From NCBI GenBank assembly GCA_015067725.1, contig SVLX01000017.1, positions 1 through 45,535 on the forward strand: 45,535 bases of DNA. The letters run 5' to 3'. A program made the translations under genes and the position numbers. Below are positions 23,843-32,500 of the stretch, piece by piece (position 1 is the first letter of the stretch; each line of letters begins with the position of its first letter). This DNA is from Oscillospiraceae bacterium (GTDB lineage Bacteria > Bacillota > Clostridia > Oscillospirales > Oscillospiraceae). The notes under the pieces are model-generated. The model did no database searches. It had not been told where the DNA came from and worked only from the letters and a program-made list of their open reading frames with translations.

Positions 23843-26749
23843 TTATTTATCGAACTGTACAAAAATCTGATATACCGTGGTGGTTGCACCGTCATGGGCA
23901 TAGACACACTTCAGCCCCCGGATTCCTCCCGGCGCTTCGTGGTACTCCATGCCAAAGTTCATATCCTTTGGGTCTGGCAGCAATGTGAAGCCTTCCAAAT
24001 CGTCATCTTTCGTGTATTGCCGGTACTTCTCAACAATTCCAGAGAAGCTGCCCCGTGCGCAATCCACATAGACCACCAAAATCAGGAACGGTAACCGCAT
24101 TGGATTATAGTCAATCATCAGCTTTTGCAGGTGACTAAGCCAGTAACCTTTATCCCTGTGGTTCATCCCCTCGAATATCGTCCATGGTGTGCTGGATTTC
24201 AGTCGGATGTCCATATCCAAACTGCCAGGTCTCTTGCCGCCGGGGGAAGAACCGGAAAGAGACTCGTCACTGCCGAAATAGCCCATGATTCGCAAGACGT
24301 CACGAAGTCTTGTGTTGCGGGGAACTTCGCTTGTCGGTCGGTTTTTGTCTCCCTGAAGATGCACACATCCAACCACGATATCCTGAATCAGCTTCTTCCG
24401 TGCGCCCACAACACCATTGTCCGACTGGGTCAGAATGTTCTGGATGGGAATCATTTCCTTCTTCAGCTTAGAGTAAACCATATCGACGCCCTTTTCCTGG
24501 CTACCAACCAAAAAAACGTAGTCGTAGTATTCTGCAGCACCATCATCCGGATGTCTATAAGCGATTTGCTCCTCGCTGGCGGTAATATTCATTCTGGAGG
24601 TAATGCGCTTTACGTTGTCCCAAAGATAGTTCAGATATGAGGTCGCATCATGAGTCTTGCCCTGTCCACGGACAAGAATACGCAATTTCGTTTCGCCCTC
24701 AGTTTTAACCACAGCACTGAGTTTAGTTATCGGATGAATAAACTGAGCACCAGTTTTCCAGACATTTTCCAACTCCAAGTCCCGGTTCAGTTCCACCATC
24801 AGGGTTTGCATTAGGTTATCCGGCAGATAGTCATAGACCGCCCGCAGTTCCAGTGTATCGGGAGCTTTCTCATATTCTTCTGCAATAGGCAGTGTGGTCC
24901 GGTTACACAGTGCCGGAAAGAATTCACGATCCTCGCCCAAGGGGAAGGAAAGACCAAACTTCCGGATAACCATCAATACATGGTCAATCTCATGGGATTC
25001 GTATGACTCACCGGGTAAAATAGCATAGATTTCCTTTTCTAATTCCTCCGGAGGGTCGAGCAAATCCGCAATGGTTGACCGTGGTACGACACCATTTTGC
25101 ACTTCCTCCCGCCTGTTGTTGAGAATGATGTAGATGGCATTGGTCAACCACTCCGGGTTCAGAATCACCCAGTCTTTAGTGGGCTTTCTTTCCTGATAGG
25201 CAAAGCCCACACCCAGGTCGCTGAACCATTTCAGCAAATCCTCTCGCACTTTTTCTTCTGTTGTTACCCCGCACTCGTCACAGTAGCGTTTGAAATCTTT
25301 TCCGGTGATGTAGTTCTTTTGCTCCTGCGTTCTCATATCCCGGACTCTGAGCATGACCTTGTTCCAGGCTTCAATAAATGGGGTCGACAACGTTTCAATT
25401 TTAGAAATCTCATCCAGCAATCTTTCCGTGAACACCCGGTTGAATTGTTCCTGGTCATACTCCAGTGCCGACATTTCCACAATGCCTTTCAGTTGTGGGT
25501 ACAGTGCCTTTAATTCCGTCTCATCCACCGAAGCATAGGGACCACCATCAATCCAGTTCAGCACCAAAAGCACTGGTGCACCCTCGGCAAAGGCTTTGAT
25601 GGAGCTGAGCCAGGTTCTGGCATCGTTGTGGTGGTCGCCTGTCCGCACATTGACCATAACCACATAGAAGGTGCGCTCTGTCAGGAACATCCGGTGCATG
25701 GAGTGCATAACCTCCTGCCCGCCAAAGTCCCAGAAACGGACCAAGACCTCCCGCCCATCTTTCAGCTTGTAGTCCTTGCTTTTAATCTGTATGCCGGGTG
25801 TAGCCAAGCGTGGCACATCGCCGGGCTCCGGGTGATTTCCGTCCCGCATAAGCCGGGCAATGGTCCAGCTTTTACCCACAATGCCTTGACCAAGAAAGAT
25901 AACCTTGATTTCGTTGAGGGGTTTGCCTTGTTTCCGGTACTTGAACCATTCCAGAATGGTCTCCTGCGACTGGTCAAAGATGCTCATATCCACACCCTCA
26001 ACCGTTGTCATGTACAGGCGAATACCGTCTCCATACTTTTCACGGGTAAACGGCAATCCCAACTCCGGTAACCAGTCTGGCAGCTCCTCCAGCTCAAGCT
26101 CAGACAACGCCAGTGTCTTAAGTTGCTTCATCCCCCGGATGCATTCCGGAATACGGTGAAAAGCTGTGAGGCTAATATCCAAAGCTTCCAACACCACCAG
26201 ATTCTCCAACCCAACAATTTCTGTCAGGGCTTCGCACCCATAGCAATCCAGATACTTCAGCCCAGTCAGGCCACTCACATCCAGTGTCACTATGGCAGTC
26301 CTAAACACTTTAAGCTCTTCCAGCGCCGTCTGCTTCTTCAGACTAACGACTTTCTTCAGAGCTTCGCATCCCCAGCATTGCAGCTCCCTCAGTCCAGCCA
26401 GGCTGCGTATGTCCAGTACCTCTATGGCAGTCCTGAGCACATTCAGTTCTTCCAGTGACGTCAGTTTCTCCAGCCCAACAATTTCCGTCAGGGCTTCACA
26501 CCTATAACAATCTAGCTTCTTCAGCCTAGTCAGGTGGCTCACATCCAACGTCTTTATGGCAGTCCAGCTCACATTCAGTTCTTCCAGCTCTGTCAGATTC
26601 TCCAGACCGGTGATTTCTCTCAGCCACCCGCATTCGGAACAAACCAGCTTCTTAACCTGAGGATACTTACCCAAATGCAGAGTATGTTTCCACCGATCCT
26701 TTAATCGCAGCACATCGCCCTCTATAAATCTTCCCAGATTATCAGACAT
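23843..26749 (-). CDS. Bacterial ROCO protein: LRR, Roc GTPase, COR domain and unassigned C-terminal module
   Basis: A 968-residue LRRK2-like protein. Order (numbering from the ATG at 26749): N-terminal leucine-rich repeats (about 35-225), Roc GTPase (about 280-450) with P-loop GQGIVGKS (287-294) and DFGGQE (341-346), COR domain (about 475-740; VILNPEWLTNAIYIIL is typical) and a last module (about 840-968). ROCO GTPases switch through nucleotide-dependent dimerisation of COR. The guanine-specificity motif is LNWID, with Trp where Lys is normal. The repeats form 44-residue units, each with a CxxC. The C-terminal part has DMDIRL, IFEG and a later YVD strand; a nuclease-like fold is conceivable but unproven. 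The chosen ATG has GGGAGG about eight bases upstream, better than the ATG 18 bases earlier. Role unknown; defence or signalling are guesses. Confidence 0.88.
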   Translation of the reverse strand: MSDNLGRFIEGDVLRLKDRWKHTLHLGKYPQVKKLVCSECGWLREITGLENLTELEELNVSWTAIKTLDVSHLTRLKKLDCYRCEALTEIVGLEKLTSLEELNVLRTAIEVLDIRSLAGLRELQCWGCEALKKVVSLKKQTALEELKVFRTAIVTLDVSGLTGLKYLDCYGCEALTEIVGLENLVVLEALDISLTAFHRIPECIRGMKQLKTLALSELELEELPDWLPELGLPFTREKYGDGIRLYMTTVEGVDMSIFDQSQETILEWFKYRKQGKPLNEIKVIFLGQGIVGKSWTIARLMRDGNHPEPGDVPRLATPGIQIKSKDYKLKDGREVLVRFWDFGGQEVMHSMHRMFLTERTFYVVMVNVRTGDHHNDARTWLSSIKAFAEGAPVLLVLNWIDGGPYASVDETELKALYPQLKGIVEMSALEYDQEQFNRVFTERLLDEISKIETLSTPFIEAWNKVMLRVRDMRTQEQKNYITGKDFKRYCDECGVTTEEKVREDLLKWFSDLGVGFAYQERKPTKDWVILNPEWLTNAIYIILNNRREEVQNGVVPRSTIADLLDPPEELEKEIYAILPGESYESHEIDHVLMVIRKFGLSFPLGEDREFFPALCNRTTLPIAEEYEKAPDTLELRAVYDYLPDNLMQTLMVELNRDLELENVWKTGAQFIHPITKLSAVVKTEGETKLRILVRGQGKTHDATSYLNYLWDNVKRITSRMNITASEEQIAYRHPDDGAAEYYDYVFLVGSQEKGVDMVYSKLKKEMIPIQNILTQSDNGVVGARKKLIQDIVVGCVHLQGDKNRPTSEVPRNTRLRDVLRIMGYFGSDESLSGSSPGGKRPGSLDMDIRLKSSTPWTIFEGMNHRDKGYWLSHLQKLMIDYNPMRLPFLILVVYVDCARGSFSGIVEKYRQYTKDDDLEGFTLLPDPKDMNFGMEYHEAPGGIRGLKCVYAHDGATTTVYQIFVQFDK
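26127..26641 (-). repeat. 132-bp tandem coding repeats (44-residue double LRR units)
   Basis: Within the ROCO gene the protein repeats with an exact period of 44 residues: CxxC motifs at 37-40, 81-84, 125-128 and 169-172 (CSEC, CYRC, CWGC, CYGC), each followed by about EALTEIVGLENL, then LEELNV, TAI and LDV. Three to four units are clear, with strong similarity at DNA level too, which suggests recent duplication. Confidence 0.75.
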
Positions 26750-26789
26750 CCCAATACCTCCCACCATCCAAACTCAGGCTCTTTCCCCC

Positions 26790-26818
26790 ATTATACCCCA
26801 CCTCCCCCCAAACCGCAA
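26790..26818 (-). promoter_or_regulatory. Promoter of the ROCO gene
   Basis: On the minus strand TTGCGG (26818-26813), a 17-bp spacer and TATAAT (26795-26790), about 40 bases before the start codon. The -35 box overlaps the end of the terminator of the upstream gene. Confidence 0.65.
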
Positions 26819-26859
26819 CAAAAAAAGACCAGATTCGGCAAATTCCACCAAATCTGGTC
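26819..26859 (-). terminator. Terminator of the DUF1643 gene
   Basis: On the minus strand GACCAGATT (26859-26851) pairs with AATCTGGTC (26835-26827), followed by seven or more T. It separates the four-gene operon from the ROCO gene. Confidence 0.85.
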
Positions 26860-26874
26860 CTCATCAACATATCC

Positions 26875-27501
26875 TCACCCCAACCCCAGCACTTCCCGGC
26901 AATACCTCTCCGGGTCGAATGCATCCAGCGCAACATCTTTCCGCAGATACAAGGGGTGATGGGGATGTCCCTTTTTGGAAATTGGGCCGGCGGTGAACCA
27001 TTTTGCCCCATAGCGCCGCCCCAGTGCAATCTGGTCCGCCAAACACCGGGCCAGGTAGTCCCGCTTCTCAATAATCGCCCCCCATGCCGCCCATACACTG
27101 GGTTCAGGGCTTAACGACAGCATATACTCCAGCGCCAGCAAATTCTCCCGGTGGAGCTGCTGGTTGCACTGCCGCTCCATGCTGTCGGGATTGGTCGCCC
27201 GCTGGGCATAGACATTGAACATGAGGAAACTGTCATAACCATTGTGCAGGGCAATCCGCTGAACCGACTTTAGGGTATTGTCCAAATCGTCGGGGGCGGC
27301 GGTAGAGGGGTTGATGCCCATGCAAATCAGCGGGCGCTCCCCTCTTGTGCCCAGAATGTACCGGTATTCGCTGTATGTGTTGGGGACATAGAGCCACCGG
27401 GTCACATCATAGTCCTCCCGGGGTTGCAGGGCGGCTGTCAGAGCCTCCTGAAAGGGCGCAATGGTTATGGTCGCCGTCTCACCTTTGGGAATATGGGCCA
27501 T
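26875..27501 (-). CDS. DUF1643-family protein
   Basis: A 208-residue protein with the hallmark MGINPSTAAPDDLDNTLKSV (61-80), followed by FLMFNVYAQRATNPDSM. These are the conserved features of DUF1643, whose biochemical role is not established. It is the last gene of a four-gene minus-strand operon, beginning two bases after the stop of the PH-like membrane protein, with AAGGAGG upstream. No signal peptide or membrane segment, so it is cytoplasmic. It is distinct from the ROCO transcript, which has its own promoter behind a terminator. Confidence 0.8.
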   Translation of the reverse strand: MAHIPKGETATITIAPFQEALTAALQPREDYDVTRWLYVPNTYSEYRYILGTRGERPLICMGINPSTAAPDDLDNTLKSVQRIALHNGYDSFLMFNVYAQRATNPDSMERQCNQQLHRENLLALEYMLSLSPEPSVWAAWGAIIEKRDYLARCLADQIALGRRYGAKWFTAGPISKKGHPHHPLYLRKDVALDAFDPERYCREVLGLG

Positions 27502-27503
27502 GG

Positions 27504-28103
27504 TTATGCCTCCTTACTCTGGGCGGTTTCTTCATCTTCGGATTCTTCTTCCGCTTCTTCGGGGAACCAGCGGGTGTCTGCCGGGTCGTGCCAATCCTGA
27601 TTGGTGGGGTCCAGTCCTTTGGCTTTGCACCAGCTCTCATAAGCGCAGGTCAGGAACGGAACATAGCCCTGCATATTGCTATAGAGCACCACATCCTTAT
27701 CCTCCACACACAACACCAGACACTTAATCTTCATGGTCACATCGGAGCGCTGACCCCGAATCTGGTCAAAGCGGAAGGTCTTGCGGAAATTGCCCCGGCG
27801 GAACGTGAACGACTCACCATCATAGGTAATGCCCGTGGTGCAGTAATACACCGCCGACCACACCGCCACCGCCAGAAACACCGCCGCAACCACCAAATAC
27901 AGCGGCTTATGAATACTCAGCCCATACCAGGCCACAGCGCCACCGGCCAAAGCCAGCACCAGCGCCATCACCGGATAGCGCAGAGGTGGCATGACCCGCT
28001 TGCGGTTCTTTGCCCGGTTCACCATGGCGGTAACGACCTTGTCCCCCAGAAAGCACAACCCAAACGCCAGAGCCATAAACCCCAGCAAAATGGCATACTT
28101 CAT
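27504..28103 (-). CDS. Membrane protein with PH-like domain, unknown function
   Basis: A 199-residue protein: one N-terminal helix (MKYAILLGFMALAFGLCFLG), a basic loop (RAKNRKR), two more helices (about 45-80) and a soluble domain with ITYDGESFTFRRGNFRKTFRFDQIRGQR (about 86-113), then an acidic tail. The Y-D-G-x-x-F-T...F..I..QR pattern is also found in the protein at 6134-7225, so the two are probably paralogues. The ATG at 28103 (GGAGG seven bases upstream) was preferred to the ATG at 28130, which overlaps the cyclo-ligase gene. The stop of the latter and this ATG are two bases apart. Confidence 0.75.
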   Translation of the reverse strand: MKYAILLGFMALAFGLCFLGDKVVTAMVNRAKNRKRVMPPLRYPVMALVLALAGGAVAWYGLSIHKPLYLVVAAVFLAVAVWSAVYYCTTGITYDGESFTFRRGNFRKTFRFDQIRGQRSDVTMKIKCLVLCVEDKDVVLYSNMQGYVPFLTCAYESWCKAKGLDPTNQDWHDPADTRWFPEEAEEESEDEETAQSKEA

Positions 28104-28105
28104 GC

Positions 28106-28660
28106 TCAGGCCTCCGGGACATCCGCCCAAATCACCTGATCCACAGGAATATCATGGGCATCGGTCTCCAGCTTCTTAAGCATCTGGAAGCCATAGCACA
28201 GCGCCAAGGTGGGGTGATTCTGCTCGGTGGCCAGGAACTTATCATAGAAGCCGCCGCCGTAACCAATGCGGTGACCCTCCGGGTCGAAAGCCAGACCGGG
28301 CATCAGCACCAGAGCGGTGGTATCGTCTGCCTCAGGGCCGTCAGCCGTGGGCTCGGGAATGTCGCAGTAGCCCAGAGAAACCGCATCCAAATCGTCCAGC
28401 CAGATGAAGCGCATAATGTCCCCATAGACCTTGGGCACAGCCACCCGCTTGCCGTCTGCCTGCGCCGCCCGGAGAAAATCCCATGTGCGGACCTCCTGAT
28501 TGTAGGGCAGATACCCATAGACAGACTTGGCATTCTTGTACAGCTCGCTTTCCAGAGCCTTCCGGGTCAGCTCCCGGCTGCAGGCTTCAATCTGCTCGGC
28601 ACTCATGGCCGCTTTCTTCGCCTTAATCTCCCGGCGCAGGGCTTTCTTATCGAAACTCAT
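28106..28660 (-). CDS. 5-formyltetrahydrofolate cyclo-ligase
   Basis: This enzyme converts 5-formyl-THF to 5,10-methenyl-THF using ATP and returns the storage folate to one-carbon metabolism. The 184-residue protein has the family layout: LRREIKAKKAAMS at the start, YLPYNQEVRTWDF (about 50-62) for substrate binding, and the C-terminal signature LVLMPGLAFDPEGHRIGYGGGFYDKFL (about 117-143). Its ATG overlaps the stop of the preceding regulator gene (ATGA), with AAGGAGG upstream inside that gene, showing translational coupling. Confidence 0.93.
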   Translation of the reverse strand: MSFDKKALRREIKAKKAAMSAEQIEACSRELTRKALESELYKNAKSVYGYLPYNQEVRTWDFLRAAQADGKRVAVPKVYGDIMRFIWLDDLDAVSLGYCDIPEPTADGPEADDTTALVLMPGLAFDPEGHRIGYGGGFYDKFLATEQNHPTLALCYGFQMLKKLETDAHDIPVDQVIWADVPEA

Positions 28661-29322
28661 TTTTGTTCCTCCTTATGCAACATACGAAACCAAAGATAAA
28701 TGGCCAACTGGCCGGGTATACCGAAGAGGAAAATCTTCGGCAGACACCAATGCAGAAAAGCCCAGAACAGGCAGAAGACCAAAATCAGACTCCCCCACAT
28801 GATGACCGAAATCAAAAGCTGATTCAGCCGGTAATACCGCCACGCCGAAAGCAGCGACAACAGCACAATGGCATTGACCGGGACAGCCAGCAAAAACCCC
28901 ACCCAATACCCGGGCAAATGGGCATCACTGAGAATCTGATAGGCCAGCAATGCCACAAACCAAACCGGCAGGCTGGACAGGGCGGCAATGATTTTCCGCT
29001 TCTGGCTCAGGGTGGTCCTCACCGGCTTTTTCCGGGGCTTTTCCTGCGGCACTTGAGTCTCCGGAATCTCCGGGGTCTGGGGTTGGGCTTCCTCCGGGGC
29101 ATCCGGATTGTGGTAAATGAGCCGGTCAATGCTCACCTCCAGCGCCTCAGCCAACAGCGTAAGGGTCAGCACATCGGGTAGCCCCTCTGCCCGCTCCCAC
29201 TTGGAGATGGCTTTATCGGAATAATTGACCCGCTGAGCCAGCTCCGCCTGGGTCAGTCCGGCCTGCTTGCGGAAAAAGGCAATATTTCCGGCAATCTGCC
29301 GCTTCAACACATCCTGTTCCAT
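28657..29322 (-). CDS. XRE-family regulator fused to a membrane domain
   Basis: A 221-residue protein. An N-terminal helix-turn-helix (about 8-62: GNIAFFRKQAGLTQAELAQRVNYSDKAISKWERAEGLPD) is joined by a Pro/Glu-rich linker (about 70-95) to four hydrophobic helices (about 110-215). Such regulators can link gene control to membrane state, but their ligands are not known. The ATG at 29322 has GGGGAGG six bases upstream and was preferred over ATG 29337. First gene of the operon with the folate cyclo-ligase. Confidence 0.86.
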   Translation of the reverse strand: MEQDVLKRQIAGNIAFFRKQAGLTQAELAQRVNYSDKAISKWERAEGLPDVLTLTLLAEALEVSIDRLIYHNPDAPEEAQPQTPEIPETQVPQEKPRKKPVRTTLSQKRKIIAALSSLPVWFVALLAYQILSDAHLPGYWVGFLLAVPVNAIVLLSLLSAWRYYRLNQLLISVIMWGSLILVFCLFWAFLHWCLPKIFLFGIPGQLAIYLWFRMLHKEEQK

Positions 29323-29375
29323 GGCAAACCTCCCCATTGGTCAGCAAAAATACCCGACCTTAGTTTCTTCTTTAT

Positions 29376-29405
29376 ATCATACCACATGGAGTCAAGTTTT
29401 GACAA
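29376..29405 (-). promoter_or_regulatory. Promoter of the XRE-cyclo-ligase operon
   Basis: On the minus strand TTGTCA (29405-29400), an 18-bp spacer and TATGAT (29381-29376), about 55 bases before the start codon. Confidence 0.55.
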
Positions 29406-29421
29406 GTCCCTGCTGAAAACC

Positions 29422-29463
29422 AAAAAACAGGCCATGAAACCCAGAGTTTGGTTCCATGGCCTG
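29422..29463 (-). terminator. Terminator of the cohesin-protease operon
   Basis: On the minus strand CAGGCCATG (29463-29455) pairs with CATGGCCTG (29436-29428), followed by six T. It lies 38 bases after the stop codon of the giant protease gene. Confidence 0.87.
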
Positions 29464-29501
29464 CTGTTTTTTGGATGCTTCCCCGAAAGGAAGGCCGGGA
29501 A

Positions 29502-32500
29502 TTAACGGATAATCAGACTGTTAAGCACATAACCACTGCCCAAATCACAGACAACGCTGGTAGAGGCATTGCCCAGATTGATGGTGCACAGAGTTACCGT
29601 GCCTCTGGGTTTACCCCAGTCATCCAGACCCAGATCGTGGAATGTATAGGTCTTGTCAAAGACGGGATCATACACCATAGAGCGGCTGTCATAGAACATA
29701 CCCCACTCCAACTGGTTCACATGGGAAAGCTTCTCCACATCACCGGCATAGTAGAATTCCATCCAGGGATCCCACTCCACGCTGACCCGGCTGAGAATAC
29801 CGGAGAACCAGGTATCCACAGAGTAAGCATAACCGCCATGCATCAGCAGGTTACCGGGGCGGTAAATGCCGCTGGAGCCGTCATAGGTGCTGACGAAGAT
29901 AATGTCGCCCAGTTCCATTTCCTCCCAGGTGTAGGGGTTCATCCGGCCGGGCTGGAGGTTAATCTCCACCAGAGCATTGTAGACCATGTAAAGACCCACC
30001 TCATAGTCGTCGTACACGCCACTCACCAGACCGAACAGCCGCCCGGTCTCGGGGTCATAGGACAAGTCGGTGATGTCCACATCCACGGGGTAGTAGCTGA
30101 AGCCGTCAAAGACTTCCTGCGTCATGCCGTTGATGCCGTCACCAACCTTGGTGCGGTCGAAGGTGTCGGGGTCAATGGTATAGAAGTAGCCGTCGTCGTC
30201 AAAGGCATAGATGGCTTCTCCGGTGTCAGCGGCAGACATGATGGGCGCAACGCCGGTCTCCTGCTTCACGGTGGTCAGCTCGCCGGTCTTGGTGTCAATC
30301 TGCACCCAGCGGGTAGCCGTCTCATCGTAAGCATAGAACTTCTGTGCCTCTGCCAGCACCGTCACCACACAGCTTGCGGAGTAGTCGCCTGCACTGACGG
30401 TGATGGTGGTGGTGCCGCCGGTCAGACCGGTGACCAGACCATTGGCATCAACGGTGGCCACAGTCTCATCGCTGGAGCTCCAGGTAACGGTCTTGTCCAC
30501 CTGGGAAACGCTGATGGGCAGGACAGTAGCCGTGAGCTGGGTGGTCTCGCCTTTGATGACTGCCGCCCGCTCAGCCAGTTTCACGCCGGTGACTTCCACG
30601 GTATCGGGGATAGCAGGCTCATTTTCGGGGATGGTGAACAGACTATTGACCAGCATATAGCCGCCGCCAATCTGACCCAGACCGGTCATGGTACCATTAA
30701 CCGTATCCACCAGATACAACGCATTGTGTCCCCAGTAGGTATTGCCGGTGACATAGTCATAGTGCATACTCTGGTAGTCGGTGAGAGAACCGGTCGCCTG
30801 ATTGATGTACTCCAGCTCGGCGGTATACTTGTCCAGCTTGCACAGCCAGCCGTCAGCGGTGAGGGCAAAGAGCTGACCGTTTGCATCGCAGGACATGGCC
30901 ACGATTTCCTGTCCACTGTCGGCCACCACAGTCGCCGCACCGGTATTCAGATCAATCTGGCACACTGCGCCCAAATGCTCGCCACCCTCTGCGATACCAT
31001 ACATGGTACCGGTGGTGTAGTCGAAGGCCATATCACGGATATCGAAGGGCAGTTCTTCGGGGTAGACTTCCTCAACGAAGAAGGTATCCGCATCAATACG
31101 CATCAGATGGTTCTTGTAGCTGTATTCCTCACCTGCAGGGCCAACGCCGTATACCTTGCCATCATAATAAGCACCGGCATACATGCTGGAGCTGTAGGTT
31201 GCGGCAGCGGAGACCACATCGGGATCGATACCGCTGACCCGAATCCAGGCATCGCCGCCCATAGCACCATCAGTGAGCATGAACATGAACAGATCCACAT
31301 TGGAGTTGACCACCTTGACCTCGCAGGTCAGGGTTTCAAAGATATTGCCGTCACTGCCATAGACTGCGGCAGTAATGGTGGCGTTGCCGGGCTTCACACC
31401 GGTGACCACGCCCTGCGCATCCACCAGAGCAACGGTTTCGTCACTGGTGGTGAATTCCACGCTGTACTGAGCATTCCAAGGCTCAACAGAGAGGTCAGCC
31501 TCAACTGTGCCGCCATCCGCGGGGACAGTCAGGTTGGAAACCAGTGCAGCAGACTCCAGATTAACCTGAGGACGCTCCGGTGCGTTTTCGGGGATTTCCA
31601 GCAGACCCATGATCATGGCCATGCCCGTAGAGGGAGAAACCGTACCGGGAATATTGCCCAGGAAGATGGAAGATGCCTCCAGATACATTTCCTCATAGTC
31701 GCCCCACTCGGATTCCACCATGCGGTTGCCCACTTCCGTGCCAATCCAGTGGAACTGGCCCTGATCGTTGGCCCAGAACAGACCATTGTTGTCCTCAGAC
31801 CAGACAAGGGAACTGAAGCTATAGCAGTTCATGCCGTTGAGCGGGGCAGTGACATAGTCCATGGGGGTATACATCCAGCCATCATCCATCACGGTGTAGC
31901 TGTCCAGCTTCAGGTTGTCCATGGAATCCACGTTCACGAAGTAGAACCGGCCGTTGTAGTCAATGGCCATACCACCAATGGGAACGCCATACATGGAGTC
32001 CAGATTGCCCACAACGATTCGCAAGTCGCCGGTATACAGGTTCACATGGCACAGATGGAACGCCATGCCATCATAAGCCAGACCGTACATGAAGCCGTCG
32101 GCATAGTTATACGCCATGCCCACCACCATCATGGTTTGGGAAGAAGTGCGGCTGATCTGCTCGCCCTGCATGGTTTCCGCATCCAGGCGGTAGAAGCTAC
32201 CCAGACTGTCAAAGGCGTAAATGGTGCCGTCCACATAAGCGGCGGAAATGAAGCCACTGGGGACACTCATGGCACCGGGAACTTCGGTCATACTGCCGGG
32301 GTTGTTCACCTCCAGCTTCTGCCAGGCGTTGCTTGCAGAGATGTCCGTACCATAGTCAAAGAGGTAGACCTCACCACTGAGCTCCACGACCTTCACCGCA
32401 ACGGAAGCCGTCAACTCGCCCATGGTGGCAGTGATGGTGGCTTCACCGGTCTTCACTGCGGTGATGATACCACCGGAGACGGTAGCCACAGTTTCGTCAC

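Noticed and set aside
26127..26641. Tandem 132-bp repeats read as a CRISPR-like or satellite array
   Set aside because: The period is a multiple of three and encodes leucine-rich repeats in frame within a long gene.
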